Below, piece by piece: positions 15,865 to 26,652 of a DNA stretch of 64,000 nucleotides. Each line of letters begins with the position of its first letter. Position 1 is the stretch's first letter. Position numbers and translations under genes: made by a program. The stretch covers positions 434,001 to 498,000 of the forward strand of contig NZ_PDEQ01000003.1 of assembly GCF_002554795.1 (NCBI RefSeq). The letters run 5' to 3'. This DNA comes from Longibacter salinarum (GTDB lineage Bacteria; Bacteroidota; Rhodothermia; Rhodothermales; Salinibacteraceae). The notes beneath the pieces were generated by a model. That model ran no database searches. It was not told where the DNA came from and saw only the letters and a program-made list of their open reading frames with translations.

Positions 15865-17061
15865 TTATTCGGCGTCGGTCAGTGCCTCGATTCCGGGAAG
15901 GGGAGCACCTTCGAGGAAGGCGAGCATTGCTCCCCCGCCGGTTGAGACGTGACTGATTCGGTCGGTGTATCCGGATTTCGCGAGGGCAGAGACAGAGTCG
16001 CCGCCGCCCACGACGGAAAACGCGCCGTTGTCGGTTGCTTCCGCGACGGCTTCGGCGATTTCCATCGTGCCCTCCGCAAACTTCTCCATCTCGAACACGC
16101 CCATGGGACCGTTCCAGACGATTGTATCGGCGTTCAGGATGGTCTCGCGATAGGTCTCAACGGTTTTCGGGCCAATGTCTAGGCCCATGTATCCGCCGTC
16201 AATGCCCCCCTCGACCACTTTCGATTCGGCATTGGCGTCGAACTCCGCTGCGACGACGTGGTCGCTCGGTAGGACGATGGCGCCATCCGCCTGCTCGTAG
16301 AGTTCCTCTGCGGTGTCGAGGCGGTCATCCTCCACGCGAGAGTCGCCGACCGCGTGTCCCAGCGCTTTGAGGAACGTATAGCTCATTGCTCCACCGATGA
16401 GGATGTTCTGGTACGAATCCATCAGGCGGCGCACCGTGCCGATCTTGTCCGAGACTTTCGCACCGCCGAGAATCGCGACGGTTGGAGGATCCGGCTCGTC
16501 TCTGACTTTCGTTAGAGCCTCGATTTCTTCCTCCATAAGGCGTCCCATGGCACACACGTCGACGTGCTCCGCGACTCCTGCTGTCGAGGCATGAGCGCGG
16601 TGTGCGGCGCCGAACGCATCGTTTACGTACACGTCGGCGAGTTCAGCGAGCGCAGCTGCAAAATCCGGGTCGTTTGCTTTTTCGCCCGACTCAAATCTGG
16701 TGTTTTCGAGCAGGATCACGCTGCCGTCGCCCATGCCGTCCACAACCTCACGGACGGTGTCGCCGACGGTGTTGCTCGAAAAGCGGACGCGCTCCTCAAG
16801 TATGCTTCCCAGGTGATCGGCAACGCACGCCAGGCTTAGGTCTGGGTTGGGTTGTCCACCTGGGCGACCGAGGTGACTGATTAATATGGCTCGCCCACCG
16901 TGGTCGAGGATGTGGCGGATGGTCGGGAGAGCCGCGCGAATGCGTGTGTCGTCGGAGACGGTTGGCCGCCCGTTCCCGGAGGAGAGCGGCACGTTAAAGT
17001 CCACGCGTACGAGCACGCGCTTACCGCGCACGTCGATATCGTCAAGCGTCAGCTTTTTCAT
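15865..17061 (-). CDS. pgk: Phosphoglycerate kinase
   Basis: Cytoplasmic glycolytic enzyme converting 1,3-bisphosphoglycerate and ADP to 3-phosphoglycerate and ATP. The 398-residue protein begins MKKLTLDDIDVRGKRVLVR, then VDFNVPL (substrate-binding N-domain), the basic patch HLGRPGG, and VGGGDSVSAL and STGGGAML near the C-terminus. I use ATG at 17061, since the upstream 20 codons are not family-like. It lies downstream of gap on the same strand with a 144-base gap, so the two glycolysis genes may be co-expressed. It has its own T-run terminator. Confidence 0.97.
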   Translation of the reverse strand: MKKLTLDDIDVRGKRVLVRVDFNVPLSSGNGRPTVSDDTRIRAALPTIRHILDHGGRAILISHLGRPGGQPNPDLSLACVADHLGSILEERVRFSSNTVGDTVREVVDGMGDGSVILLENTRFESGEKANDPDFAAALAELADVYVNDAFGAAHRAHASTAGVAEHVDVCAMGRLMEEEIEALTKVRDEPDPPTVAILGGAKVSDKIGTVRRLMDSYQNILIGGAMSYTFLKALGHAVGDSRVEDDRLDTAEELYEQADGAIVLPSDHVVAAEFDANAESKVVEGGIDGGYMGLDIGPKTVETYRETILNADTIVWNGPMGVFEMEKFAEGTMEIAEAVAEATDNGAFSVVGGGDSVSALAKSGYTDRISHVSTGGGAMLAFLEGAPLPGIEALTDAE

Positions 17062-17204
17062 GCGTACAGAGAGTTCGGCCTGGCGGAGAGAAGCAGACGT
17101 GCCGGAGGCGCTTACGCACACGGCGAAGCGGCGCCCCCGCGCTTATCTGCACAGAAAAGGATGCCGCGCCGGGGAAAACAGTGCGTCCCCGGACGGCCGG
17201 AGGC

Positions 17205-18221
17205 TTACGCCGTAGCCGCAGCCTTCATGAGGCGTTCCACGACGTCCACAGTGCGATTCGAGTAGCCCCACTCGTTATCGTACCAACCGACAATCTTAAC
17301 CATCGAGCCGGCTGCCATCGTCGACGGTGCGTCGTAGATGCAGGAGTGCGGGTTATGAATGATATCCCGCGAGACGAGCGGCTCTTCGCTGTACTGAAGG
17401 ACACCGTTCATCGCGCCATCCGCAGCTTCTTTGTACGCGGCATTGACATCATCGATCGTGACGTCCTGGTCCAGATTCGCCGTCAGGTCAACGATCGATC
17501 CGTCCGGTACAGGCACGCGCATCGCCATACCGTCCAGTTTGCCGTCGAGGTGTGGAAGTACGAGACCGACGGCTTTCGCGGCTCCGGTTGTGGTCGGAAT
17601 GATCGACTCCGCGGCCGTACGTGCGCGACGGAGATCTTTGTGCGGACCGTCGACAATGTTCTGCGACGATGTGTAGGCATGCACCGTCGTCATGAGGCCA
17701 CTTTTGAGCCCGAAGCTGTCATCGAGCACCTTGACCATCGGGGCGAGGCAGTTGGTCGTGCAACTCGCATTCGAGATGATTTCCTCGTCGCCGGTCAGGT
17801 CGCCGTCGTTTACGCCCAGCACGATCGTGGCGTCCACGTCGCTTTTTGCAGGAGCGCTAATAACGACCTTGTCGGCGCCGGCCTCCAGGTGCTTTGCTGC
17901 CCCCTCGCGGGTACGGAAGAAACCGGTGGCTTCGATGACAACGTCGGCGCCGAGTTCGTCCCACGGCAGATTCGACGGATCCTTTTCCTGCAGAACCGGG
18001 AAGCGATCGCCATTTACGACGAGCGTGTCACCATCCAGCTCGACCGTGCCCGGGAATTGCCCATGAACGGAGTCATACTTAAAGAGGGTGGCCAGCGTAT
18101 TCGCATCGGTCAGGTCGTTCACGCCGACGATGTCGAAGTCGTGGTCCTCCCGCTCAAGGATAGAGCGGAAGACGAGACGGCCGATGCGGCCGAATCCGTT
18201 GATGCCGAGTTTGATAGACAT
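17205..18221 (-). CDS. gap: Glyceraldehyde-3-phosphate dehydrogenase
   Basis: A 338-residue tetrameric NAD(P)-dependent enzyme of glycolysis. Seen are the Rossmann start MSIKLGINGFGRIGRL, the catalytic Cys near residue 154 in SNASCTTNCLAP, the His-containing TVHAYTSSQN, and the C-terminal WYDNEWGYSNR. ATG at 18221 is chosen because homology starts there; the longer frame from 18260 adds 13 codons. It is followed by pgk on the same strand. About 690 bases without a gene lie upstream, probably including its promoter. Confidence 0.97.
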   Translation of the reverse strand: MSIKLGINGFGRIGRLVFRSILEREDHDFDIVGVNDLTDANTLATLFKYDSVHGQFPGTVELDGDTLVVNGDRFPVLQEKDPSNLPWDELGADVVIEATGFFRTREGAAKHLEAGADKVVISAPAKSDVDATIVLGVNDGDLTGDEEIISNASCTTNCLAPMVKVLDDSFGLKSGLMTTVHAYTSSQNIVDGPHKDLRRARTAAESIIPTTTGAAKAVGLVLPHLDGKLDGMAMRVPVPDGSIVDLTANLDQDVTIDDVNAAYKEAADGAMNGVLQYSEEPLVSRDIIHNPHSCIYDAPSTMAAGSMVKIVGWYDNEWGYSNRTVDVVERLMKAAATA

Positions 18222-18913
18222 AGAGCGAGTTCGATTCGAGTTTAATGTCAACGAGGTCAATCACAACGAGCCTTGATGATTGCGGACGCAACCGTTAGGC
18301 GGTCGGGTCTCGTGCGGTCCCGGGTCGTTGTGTGCTACTCTATTCTGCTACACTCTGTCCTGCATACCGCTTTCGTATGGTTGGTTGTCCTCTCTAGACG
18401 ATCATTCCTGTCTGCTGGAACGACGTGCTTCGGGCAAGTTGCACCCGTTGTGAGTCTAAGGTGCGGCTGAGGACGACCGGCTCGCGGCACCCGCATGTAT
18501 GAGCAAGCACGGGGCGTGTGCCGCAACCAGCCGGTTGTTATTGCAACTCCTTCCGAAAATCGTCTGTAAATAACGGGGTGGCGAGGACACGAACAAGCAC
18601 CGGAAGCGCTTTTGTAATCACGCTCGTGGCTTCTTCGGGTCTTTCTCATCCAGAGACGCATTGTTTGGCGCGGGAGATGCGTCAAAATCGTCGGAAAGAT
18701 GCAAAGCCGGGCCTGTCTCCGTAAAAATCACATGCAAAAGCCACGGCTCGCATCGTCGAGCGTAAAGGTTCGGAAACGATCCCGCATCGCTGCGTACAAC
18801 AGCCGCTCTGGTTCAGGTAGAACCCTGTCCACCCTGCACGGACGCACGAAGATCAATTTCGACATTGCGCCCGGGCGGATCCCTCCGTAATCCCTCGACC
18901 GTACGTATTCCTC
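18222..18913. other. Long divergent intergenic region
   Basis: A 692-base region between gap (minus) and the TPR protein gene (plus). Two short overlapping frames near 18700-18940 (plus 18699-18890, minus 18728-18937) give protein-like stretches but no recognisable family, and I do not call either. No tRNA or small RNA signature was recognised. Confidence 0.4.
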
Positions 18914-19672
18914 ATGTCTTCCGTTCAGACGCCGCAAAAGCCGTCCTCCACCTCTGATTCGAGCGGAAATGCGCTGCTCGATCTAACGGCTCGATCGGTC
19001 ATGTACTACCAGGAGAATAAAACCACCGTCTATGGTGCTATTGCCGTCGTCGTCCTGCTGGCGCTCGGTGTCGGCGGCTACTTCATTTACATGGAGCAGC
19101 AAGCAGATGTGGCCGCCGAGAAGCTGGGCCGCATCATGCCGGTGTACGAGCAGGGCGACTACCAACGGGCCCTGGATGGCGTCGAGGAACTCAGTCCCGC
19201 TGACCCACGCGCATCGCAGCCCGGTCAGGCGGAGCCCCGCATTGGACTGGTTGAAATAGCCGATCAGTACAGTGGCACGCCGGCCGGCAATCTTGCTGCA
19301 TTCTACGCTGGAAACGCGTACTTCAACATCGGCGATTACGACCAGGCGCTCGAGATGTACGAGTCGTTCGATAAAGAGTCGAACTTCATCGGAGCGAGTA
19401 CCTACGCGGCCGAGGCGACCATTTACGAATCCCGCGGAGAATTTGAACGCGCTGCCGATCTGTATCTTGAGGCGGCGGACGCGTTTGAAAGCGAGACGCG
19501 AACGCCGGAGTATCTCCTGGACGCTGCCCGCGCCTTCGAGAGTGCGGGGAACCTCTCTCGTGCCGAAGAACTGTATTCCCAGGTGACCGACGAGTATGCT
19601 GATTCGGCGGCGGCATCCGAAGCCCGCGTCTTCCTCGCGCGGCTGAAAGCGAAACAGGCAACGAATTCCTGA
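18914..19672 (+). CDS. Membrane-anchored tetratricopeptide repeat protein (YfgM-like)
   Basis: A 252-residue protein with a Ser/Thr-rich cytoplasmic N-terminus, one transmembrane helix (about 42-60, YGAIAVVVLLALGVGGYF) and a TPR-rich periplasmic part. TPR-like helices include NLAAFYAGNAYFNIGDYDQALEMYESF and later AADLYLEAADAF and AEELYSQVTDEY. The single anchor plus TPR layout resembles YfgM-type ancillary chaperones of the Sec translocon, but the assignment is by layout only. It is followed by a large hairpin. Confidence 0.8.
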   Translation: MSSVQTPQKPSSTSDSSGNALLDLTARSVMYYQENKTTVYGAIAVVVLLALGVGGYFIYMEQQADVAAEKLGRIMPVYEQGDYQRALDGVEELSPADPRASQPGQAEPRIGLVEIADQYSGTPAGNLAAFYAGNAYFNIGDYDQALEMYESFDKESNFIGASTYAAEATIYESRGEFERAADLYLEAADAFESETRTPEYLLDAARAFESAGNLSRAEELYSQVTDEYADSAAASEARVFLARLKAKQATNS

Positions 19673-19712
19673 TTCGCCGTCGACGGTTATTTTCTGCCTG
19701 CACGGACAATCA

Positions 19713-19765
19713 CTGAACGCCGCCACTCGCTTGCCGGATCTTGTCGGCGGGCAGGCGGCGTTCAG
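19713..19765 (+). terminator. Large terminator hairpin
   Basis: CTGAACGCCGCC at 19713-19724 is the exact complement of 19754-19765. An inner GCCG/CGGC stem lies between them, and TATGTTTT follows. It separates the TPR gene from the regulator gene at 19824. Confidence 0.7.
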
Positions 19766-19823
19766 TATGTTTTGCGCATCGCAACCCTATCGCTTTTTTC
19801 CTCACTAATCCACGCATCCGCTC

Positions 19824-21203
19824 ATGCCGACGATCCTGATCGTGGATGACGAGCCGAGCATTCGGCGCACGGTCCGTGAGATTTTGGAGTACGAGGACTA
19901 CGATGTCGAAGAAGCCGAAGACGGGCACGAGGCGCTCGAGAAAATCCGGTCGTCATCGCTCGATATGGTGCTGCTCGACATCAAAATGCCAGAAATGGAC
20001 GGGATGGAGGTGTTGAAAACGTGTGCGGACGAATCGATCGAGGTCCCCATTGTGATGATTAGTGGGCATGGCAACATCGAGACGGCGGTCGAGGCGACCA
20101 AGCTCGGGGCGTTCGACTTCATCGAGAAGCCGCCGGACCTGAACCGCATGCTGGTCACGGTTCGTAACGCGCTGGATCACGGCCAGCTGGAGACGCAAAA
20201 CCGCCGGATGCGTCAGGCGATCACCGAGCACAGCACGGGGGATCTGACGCCGATCATTGGGTCGAGTCCCGCGATTACGGAGATCAAGGAAACGATCGAA
20301 CGTGTCGCTCCGACGGAGGCCCGCGTTCTCATCACCGGGGAGAACGGGACAGGTAAGGAACTGGTCGCTAAGTGGATTCACCACGAAAGCCCGCGTGCCA
20401 GTGGCCCGATGGTCGAGGTGAACTGCGCGGCCATTCCGAGCGAGCTCATCGAGAGTGAATTGTTCGGCCATGAGAAAGGAGCGTTCACCGGTGCGACGCA
20501 GCAGCGGATTGGAAAATTCGAGCAGGCAAACGAAGGAACGCTCTTCCTCGATGAAATCGGGGACATGAGTCTGTCGGCTCAGGCGAAAGTGCTCCGAGTG
20601 CTTCAGGAAAGCCGAATTCAGCGTGTCGGGGGAGATCGCTCTATCGAAGTCGATGTCCGTGTGGTTGCAGCGACGAACAAGGACTTGCTGGATGAAATTG
20701 AGGAGGGCAACTTCCGGGAGGATCTGTATCACCGGATCGGCGTCATCCTGATCAATGTGCCGCCGCTGCGGAAGCGCCGAGAAGACATTCCGCCGATCAC
20801 ACAGCACATCGCGCAGCGGGTGGCCAGCCGGAATGCACTACCGAACCGGGAGTTTTCTGACGAGGCGCTCGATCACCTGAAAAAATACGACTGGCGGGGA
20901 AACGTCCGCGAGTTACACAACGTGATCGAACGCGTCCTCATTCTGGCGGATGGCGACCGTATCGAGAAGGCGGATGTCCAGCGGTTCGTGACGCCAGGGG
21001 CGGAGGCGACGAGCGCGTCATCCGACCTGTTGTATCAGTACGAGGACTGGAATGAGGCACGGGACGCATTCGAAAAGCGTTTTCTTGAACACAAGCTGCA
21101 CGAGTTCGAGTGGAACGTGACGCAGACGGCCGAGGCGATCAATATTCAGCGTTCGCATCTGTACAATAAGTTGAACAAGTTCAATATCGAACGCGAAGGC
21201 TAA
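19824..21203 (+). CDS. Sigma-54-dependent response regulator, NtrC family
   Basis: A 459-residue cytoplasmic regulator in three parts. The receiver domain (1-120) has VDDEP and phospho-acceptor D52 in LLDIKMP. The AAA+ domain (about 145-375) has Walker A GENGTGKE near 172 and the sigma-54 contact loop GAFTGA near 217, with [10 protein letters not shown] as Walker B. The C-terminal Fis-type helix-turn-helix includes [19 protein letters not shown]. No sensor kinase gene is adjacent, so its partner is unknown. The LolD-like ATPase lies 100 bases downstream. Confidence 0.95.
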   Translation: MPTILIVDDEPSIRRTVREILEYEDYDVEEAEDGHEALEKIRSSSLDMVLLDIKMPEMDGMEVLKTCADESIEVPIVMISGHGNIETAVEATKLGAFDFIEKPPDLNRMLVTVRNALDHGQLETQNRRMRQAITEHSTGDLTPIIGSSPAITEIKETIERVAPTEARVLITGENGTGKELVAKWIHHESPRASGPMVEVNCAAIPSELIESELFGHEKGAFTGATQQRIGKFEQANEGTLFLDEIGDMSLSAQAKVLRVLQESRIQRVGGDRSIEVDVRVVAATNKDLLDEIEEGNFREDLYHRIGVILINVPPLRKRREDIPPITQHIAQRVASRNALPNREFSDEALDHLKKYDWRGNVRELHNVIERVLILADGDRIEKADVQRFVTPGAEATSASSDLLYQYEDWNEARDAFEKRFLEHKLHEFEWNVTQTAEAINIQRSHLYNKLNKFNIEREG

Positions 21204-21303
21204 CCTTGCTGTCGCAATCCGCCCAGCCGTAACGATTCTTGTTGCGACCGACCTGACGCGTCGTTCTCCTACTTCTTACCGTTTCAGATCGAGCTTACCT
21301 CCG

Positions 21304-22059
21304 ATGTCCGACCCCCTGCTGCGTGCGTCCAGTGTGACGAAAGAATATGATACCGGTGGGGAGACGCCGTTGGAGGTCCTGCGCGGTGTGGATCTGGACG
21401 TCGTGCCTGGCGAAATCGTTGCCGTTATGGGCGAGAGCGGGAGCGGGAAGTCTACGCTTCTCCACATTCTTGGTGCGCTGGAACGCCCGACGGCTGGAAC
21501 GGTGGCGTTCGAAGGCCGAGATCTGTCCACCGAATCCGACGACGACCTTGCAGCGTTTCGAAATCGATCGATCGGCTTCGTCTTTCAATTTCATCACCTG
21601 CTGCCAGAGTTCACGGCGCTGGAGAACGTGGCGATGCCCGCACTCATCCAGCATCGGGGACTCGATGCCGCCGAGCCGCGAGCGCGGAAACTCCTGGATA
21701 TGCTTGGATTGTCCGGTCGTGTCACGCATCGGCCGAACGCACTATCAGGCGGAGAGAAGCAGCGGGTCGCTGTGGCACGTGCTCTCATGAATGAGCCGGC
21801 CCTGGTGCTTATGGATGAGCCGACCGGAAACCTCGACGCGCAGACAGCCGAGCCTCTGCACCGTGAGATCCAGCGGCTGAGCGACACCATGGATCAGACG
21901 TTTGTCATCGTCACACATAACCCCAATCTCGCGGCGATCGCCGACCGCGTGCTGAAGCTTGAACATGGTGTTTTGCACGAAGTCGACATGGATGAGGGCG
22001 CATCCCTCATGCCCGGCACCACAGGCGAAGACCACACCGCCGAACAGGCGGAGCACTGA
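21304..22059 (+). CDS. ABC transporter ATP-binding protein, LolD/MacB type
   Basis: A 251-residue ATPase of the group that powers lipoprotein release or MacB-type export. It shows Walker [10 protein letters not shown] near residue 43, the Q-loop region [17 protein letters not shown], the signature [15 protein letters not shown], Walker [13 protein letters not shown] and VTHN. The [14 protein letters not shown] stretch is typical of LolD. No LolC/E-like permease gene is in the window, so the partner must lie elsewhere. The 30-residue C-terminal tail is acidic. Confidence 0.9.
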   Translation: MSDPLLRASSVTKEYDTGGETPLEVLRGVDLDVVPGEIVAVMGESGSGKSTLLHILGALERPTAGTVAFEGRDLSTESDDDLAAFRNRSIGFVFQFHHLLPEFTALENVAMPALIQHRGLDAAEPRARKLLDMLGLSGRVTHRPNALSGGEKQRVAVARALMNEPALVLMDEPTGNLDAQTAEPLHREIQRLSDTMDQTFVIVTHNPNLAAIADRVLKLEHGVLHEVDMDEGASLMPGTTGEDHTAEQAEH

Positions 22060-22196
22060 GCCACATCTGGGAACATTCGCGTTCCTTCTGCGAACGGATT
22101 TACGCGAGCATACGACCCGTTTGCTTCTCGATAGCCCTCTCCGGCAGGCGCGACTCAAGCCGTCTGTCTGACACCTCCCTCGCTGCACCCGATTTC

Positions 22197-23189
22197 ATGA
22201 CAGACGTAGCTGTACTCGATCCCGCGATCGGTTTTGTCGACGAAGACATTGATCCTACGATCGATCTTTTCGACGAGATCGAGCGGCTGAAGGTTGAAAA
22301 GAATGCGATCCTCCTCGCGCACTACTATCAGGAGGCCGCCATTCAGGATATCGCGGATTACATTGGCGACTCCCTTGGCCTGGCCCGTGAGGCCTCCGAG
22401 ACCGATGCCGAGATTATCGTTTTCGCCGGTGTTCACTTCATGGCGGAGTCCGCCAAAATTCTGAATCCGGAGAAGAAGGTCATCCTGCCGGATCTCAATG
22501 CTGGATGTTCGCTGGCTGACACGTGTCCTCCAGATGCTTTCGAAGCGTTCTGCGATCAGTATCCGGATCACACGGTCATCACCTACGTCAACAGTTCCGC
22601 CGCGGTGAAGGCCCTTTCCGACATCATCTGCACGTCGTCCAGTGCGGCGCACATCATTAACCAGCTCCCCGAGGACGAGAATATCATTTTCGCCCCGGAC
22701 CGAAATCTCGGCGAGTACCTGATCAAGGAAACGGGCCGAGACATGGTGCTGTGGGACGGCGTCTGCATCGTGCATGAGACATTTAGCGAGAAGAAACTGC
22801 TGCGTCTCCAGGCTCAGCACCCAGATGCAGAAACGCTCGCTCATCCGGAGTGCCGGGACGCCGTGCTGCGGCATGCAGATTTCGTCGGGTCAACGAGTCA
22901 GATTCGACGGTACGCGAAAACGAACGGTCCCGCCAAGTTTATCGTGGCGACGGAGGAGGGCATTCTCCATCAGATGGAAAAAGACCAGCCTGGTAATACG
23001 CTGATTCCAGCGCCACCGGAGAGTGGATGCAACTGCAGTCAGTGCCCTCATATGCGGCTCAACACGATCGAGAAGCTGTACCTGTGTCTCAAGCACGAAG
23101 CGCCTGAGATCACGATGGACGAGTCGCTTCGTACGGAAGCACTCAAACCGATCGAGCGGATGTTGTCGATGAGCGAGGGTGTAAAGTAG
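22197..23189 (+). CDS. nadA: Quinolinate synthase A
   Basis: A 330-residue cytoplasmic [4Fe-4S] enzyme that condenses iminoaspartate with dihydroxyacetone phosphate to quinolinate in de novo NAD synthesis. Diagnostic parts are [39 protein letters not shown], the cluster-ligand cysteines in [10 protein letters not shown] and [11 protein letters not shown], and [10 protein letters not shown]. Length matches the family. nadB and nadC are not in view. Confidence 0.96.
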   Translation: MTDVAVLDPAIGFVDEDIDPTIDLFDEIERLKVEKNAILLAHYYQEAAIQDIADYIGDSLGLAREASETDAEIIVFAGVHFMAESAKILNPEKKVILPDLNAGCSLADTCPPDAFEAFCDQYPDHTVITYVNSSAAVKALSDIICTSSSAAHIINQLPEDENIIFAPDRNLGEYLIKETGRDMVLWDGVCIVHETFSEKKLLRLQAQHPDAETLAHPECRDAVLRHADFVGSTSQIRRYAKTNGPAKFIVATEEGILHQMEKDQPGNTLIPAPPESGCNCSQCPHMRLNTIEKLYLCLKHEAPEITMDESLRTEALKPIERMLSMSEGVK

Positions 23190-23302
23190 CCGTTTGCGAT
23201 GCGAACCCATCGCGTTACGCCGCCGTTAGGAAGATTGCAAATCCGGCTTGCCCGGCCGGTCCCGACCTCCTACCCGTCTGAAGCAAACTGGACGTGACTC
23301 CT

Positions 23303-23806
23303 ATGAACGTCGAACTCCTCGAAAGTGTACGGCAGGCGATTGTATTCTATCCGCGCCGTTTCTCGGCCGCGCAATGGGCTTTCGCCCGAAATGCGGATGC
23401 GGTGATTGAGAATGATGTTTCTCCGGAAGGATTCAAATGTTGTATTGCCGGGCACGTCCTGCTCGAATCTGACCGCATGACCGAACGAGAACTCTTGCGC
23501 GTCGGTGGGTTTCACACGGGCGGTGAACTGTGGGACGAGGCGGCACGCGCACTCAGCCTCACGGAGTCCCAGTGCCGCGAACTCTTTTTCCCGAGTCAGT
23601 GGGACAAGCCGTACAAGCAGAACTATTACCTCTGCTCAAGTGACGATGAAGCAGAGGTGGTGGCATCGTACCTGGAGTACTTCGTCCACAAGTACGGAAC
23701 GGATGTCGAGCGCGAAGCTGCGACCCGTCTGGCCGCCGCGGCGGAACGTCCGATGCCAGTCCACGAGCCCAACCCGGTTGCTCCGCACGCCCGCGCAACG
23801 GTGTAA
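23303..23806 (+). CDS. Conserved hypothetical protein
   Basis: A 167-residue soluble protein (ATG 23303; GTG 23294 also in frame). It contains FKCCIAGHVLLESD, DEAARALSLTESQCRELFFPSQWDKPY and an acidic helix. I recall a loosely similar pattern (a CIAGHA-like motif, then a helix and LF...W) in uncharacterised bacterial proteins, but no function is known to me. Three cysteines occur, two adjacent. It stands between nadA and the symporter with no obvious link. Confidence 0.65.
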   Translation: MNVELLESVRQAIVFYPRRFSAAQWAFARNADAVIENDVSPEGFKCCIAGHVLLESDRMTERELLRVGGFHTGGELWDEAARALSLTESQCRELFFPSQWDKPYKQNYYLCSSDDEAEVVASYLEYFVHKYGTDVEREAATRLAAAAERPMPVHEPNPVAPHARATV

Positions 23807-24060
23807 GGCCGTCAAGGGAGATGTTCTAAATGTCGCCGTCGTCCTGATGCCAGCGGTGCCCGCGTCGTCGAGCCCGCTGGCATTCGTGTGTTTGGGCGAG
23901 AGGAAGAGGCACGATGGTTGACGCTGATGTGTTGCTGTACCGCCTTGATGTATTGGAGCACTCGTTGGATGACAATATCCAGCGACGCCTCCGCACTTCC
24001 TGCCAGTCTCTGTGAGATTGTCGTCGTTTCGATTTACTGACCCGCCCTTTTCTTCGCCTC

Positions 24061-25935
24061 ATGCAGACGATTGATTGGATCATCGTCGTGGCCTATATGG
24101 TCGGCGCGCTTGGCCTTGGCGCCTATCTTTCGCGTCGGGCCTCCGGTTCGATCGAGGACTTCTTCGTGTCTGGACGGTCGCTACCGTGGTGGTTGGCCGG
24201 CACGTCGATGGCTGCGACCACGTTTTCGATCGACACGCCCTTGTACGTTGCAGGGGTCGTCGGGACGCGCGGAATCGCCGGCAACTGGGAGTGGTGGGCC
24301 TTCGGGACCGGCCACGTTGTCTTGATTTACGTCTTCGCACGGTTGTGGCGGAGGAGTGAGATCGTCACGGACGCAGAGCTTACGGAAATTCGCTACGGTG
24401 GGAGGTCGGCAGCGATACTGCGAGGCGTCAAAGCCTTTCTCTTCGCGATTCCGATCAACTGCATCGGTATCGGCCTGGGTATGCTGGCAGCCGTGAAGGT
24501 TGTCGGCGGGCTCGAGATCTGGCAAAATCTTGGTTTTGTCGAGGGGCAACTCATTCTCGGTGCGGATCCGAAGCTCCTGAGCATCGTGGGTGTGTCGATG
24601 CTCGTACTGCTTTACGCGGGGTTGTCCGGTCTCTGGGGCGTCGTGGCGACTGATTTCTTCCAGTTCTTTCTCGCCCTCTTCGGGGCCGTGCTCGTAGCCG
24701 TATTCGCGATCGCGAGTCCAGAAGTTGGCGGCCTGAGCGGCCTGGTGTCGAAGGCGCAGTCCTTCACCGACTTCGATGTGCTTGCGTTCACACCGCTGAC
24801 CTTTGATCCAGGAGCGACAGGGTGGTGGGGCATCGGGTGGAGCGCGGTTGCCGGAATTAGTGCGACATCCTTCATGGCTCACGTCTTCCTTCAGTGGTGG
24901 ACGTTCCGACGAAGCGACGGAGGAGGAGAGTTCATTCAGCGCCTGGCCGCATCTCGTGACGAGGCGAGCGCCGAGAAAGCCGCATGGTTTTTCAACATCA
25001 TGCACTACGTGATTCGGACGTGGCCATGGGTCCTCGTAGCTCTAGCAGCCGTGGTGCTCTACCCGGACATGACTGATCCCGAGCTGGCCTATCCGCGGCT
25101 CATGCTTGACTTTTTACCTGCTGGATTGCTCGGCATTGTCGTCGCCTCGCTCGTGGCCGCATTCATGAGTACCGTATCGACGCAGATCAATTGGGGCGCA
25201 TCGTATCTCACGAACGACATTTACTGCCGCTTTCTCCGTCCGAATGCATCTCAGGCAGAGCTCGTAGCGTTTGGGCGACTCGCATCTGTTGTGATCACCG
25301 TGCTCGGGGCAGCTGCGGCCTTCTATGCCGATAGCGTGCAATGGATTTTTCAACTCGTGATCGCGGTTGGGACCGGTCCGGGCGTTGTCCTTATTCTCCG
25401 CTGGTTCTGGTGGCGTGTAAATGCCTGGGCGGAACTTGCTGCGATGGGAGCAGGAATGGCCGTCGGTTTGTTAACCTCATTAGGGCCCGCCACGATTAGC
25501 CTCTACGGTGCCGGCATCCCGGTCGAGATTCCCATTCTCGTTACGGACTTCGGACTTCGTCTTACCATGATTACGCTCGTGACGACGGGGATCTGGATTC
25601 CTGTGATGTATCTCACAGCGCCGGAAAAGCCAGAAACGCTGAACCGATTCTATCGGCTCGTGCGGCCGGGAGGGCCAGGATGGAAAGAGCAGCGAGAGGC
25701 TACGGGTCTGTCGCCAATTCAATCGTTGCGCGATAGCCTGATCCGTGCCGCTGCAGCTGTGCTGGTCTTGTACGGGCTCATGTTCGCGATTGGCGCTGCC
25801 CTGCTGCTGCGGCCCCTTCTCGCTGCTGGACTTGCCGCCGTGGCTGCGGTCGGAGGAGCGGTCCTGTACCAGCGACGCGGTGGACCCGAGGAGGCTTTGG
25901 CAGGAACTCAGAGCGAGATGTCCGGGCAAGGGTAA
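24061..25935 (+). CDS. Sodium:solute symporter family transporter
   Basis: A 624-residue inner-membrane transporter of the SSS family, with about 13-14 hydrophobic helices. The N-terminal DWIIVVAYMVGALGLGAYLSRR, GRSLPWWLAGTSMAATTFSIDTP and the later FMSTVSTQINWGASYLTNDIY are typical of SSF proteins, the last carrying the sodium-site serine/threonine pair. The C-terminus has an extra helix pair and a short soluble tail. The substrate (sugar, amino acid or organic acid) is not predictable. It may share a transcript with the LON-domain gene 69 bases downstream. Confidence 0.92.
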   Translation: MQTIDWIIVVAYMVGALGLGAYLSRRASGSIEDFFVSGRSLPWWLAGTSMAATTFSIDTPLYVAGVVGTRGIAGNWEWWAFGTGHVVLIYVFARLWRRSEIVTDAELTEIRYGGRSAAILRGVKAFLFAIPINCIGIGLGMLAAVKVVGGLEIWQNLGFVEGQLILGADPKLLSIVGVSMLVLLYAGLSGLWGVVATDFFQFFLALFGAVLVAVFAIASPEVGGLSGLVSKAQSFTDFDVLAFTPLTFDPGATGWWGIGWSAVAGISATSFMAHVFLQWWTFRRSDGGGEFIQRLAASRDEASAEKAAWFFNIMHYVIRTWPWVLVALAAVVLYPDMTDPELAYPRLMLDFLPAGLLGIVVASLVAAFMSTVSTQINWGASYLTNDIYCRFLRPNASQAELVAFGRLASVVITVLGAAAAFYADSVQWIFQLVIAVGTGPGVVLILRWFWWRVNAWAELAAMGAGMAVGLLTSLGPATISLYGAGIPVEIPILVTDFGLRLTMITLVTTGIWIPVMYLTAPEKPETLNRFYRLVRPGGPGWKEQREATGLSPIQSLRDSLIRAAAAVLVLYGLMFAIGAALLLRPLLAAGLAAVAAVGGAVLYQRRGGPEEALAGTQSEMSGQG

Positions 25936-26004
25936 CGAGGTGGTCGGACTGAAACACCGCTTTGCGGCGGATGGTTGTTTCTAGGCCCCGTTGAAGTATA
26001 CAGA

Positions 26005-26652
26005 ATGCGTCTCATGGCAACGTTTGAGTCCCTGCCTCTTTTTCCTCTTGGTCTCGTTCTTTATCCGAACGAGCAGCTCCCTCTACACATCTTCGAGGAG
26101 CGCTATAAGGATCTAACCGCCTACTGCCTCGAACATGATGTGCCGTTTGGGGTCGTACGTGTTGATGACGGGCGGCTCGCGAACGTCGGAACCACGGCTC
26201 GCATCGAACGGGTCGTGAATCGATACGAGGACGGACGCCTCGACATCATCGTGCGTGGCGAAGAGCGGTTTGCCCTAAACGCGGTTTACGAGCGAAAAAG
26301 CTACATGACGGCGGATGTCGAGGTCTTTGACATCGCACCCGTCCCGTTGGAGTCGAACCTGAGGGAGCGGGTGATCACGCAGCACATGAAGCTTCTCGAA
26401 CTAGCCGGGCGAACCGTCCGCCCGGACCTGTACGTCGATGTGGAGGACTTAAGCTTCATTCTGGCACAGAACGCGGGACTAAGTGATGAGCAGAAGCAAG
26501 AGGTCCTCGAGATTCAGGATGAACCGGACCGCATTCGATATCTGATTCAGCACTTCGAGTCCCTCATTCCTCGCGTCGAACAGAAGGAAGATTTTCGGCG
26601 CAAAATCCGGTCAAATGGTCACTTCAAAGACTTTCCGCCAGAGCAGGTTTAA
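26005..26652 (+). CDS. LON substrate-binding domain protein
   Basis: A 215-residue protein consisting only of the LON N-terminal (PUA-like plus helical) domain, without ATPase or protease. Signature parts are LPLFPLGLVLYPNEQLPLHIFEERY near the N-terminus, and VGTTARIERV and VRGEERFAL in the beta barrel. Stand-alone forms are common and of unknown role, perhaps substrate recognition. ATG at 26005 or 26014 is the likely start; a TTG-started extension to 25975 is not needed. Confidence 0.88.
   Translation: MRLMATFESLPLFPLGLVLYPNEQLPLHIFEERYKDLTAYCLEHDVPFGVVRVDDGRLANVGTTARIERVVNRYEDGRLDIIVRGEERFALNAVYERKSYMTADVEVFDIAPVPLESNLRERVITQHMKLLELAGRTVRPDLYVDVEDLSFILAQNAGLSDEQKQEVLEIQDEPDRIRYLIQHFESLIPRVEQKEDFRRKIRSNGHFKDFPPEQV

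Noticed and set aside
18335-18685. Minus-strand frame in the gap-TPR spacer
   Set aside because: Composition is Arg/Cys/His-rich and unlike the genes around it, with no family signal; likely chance.
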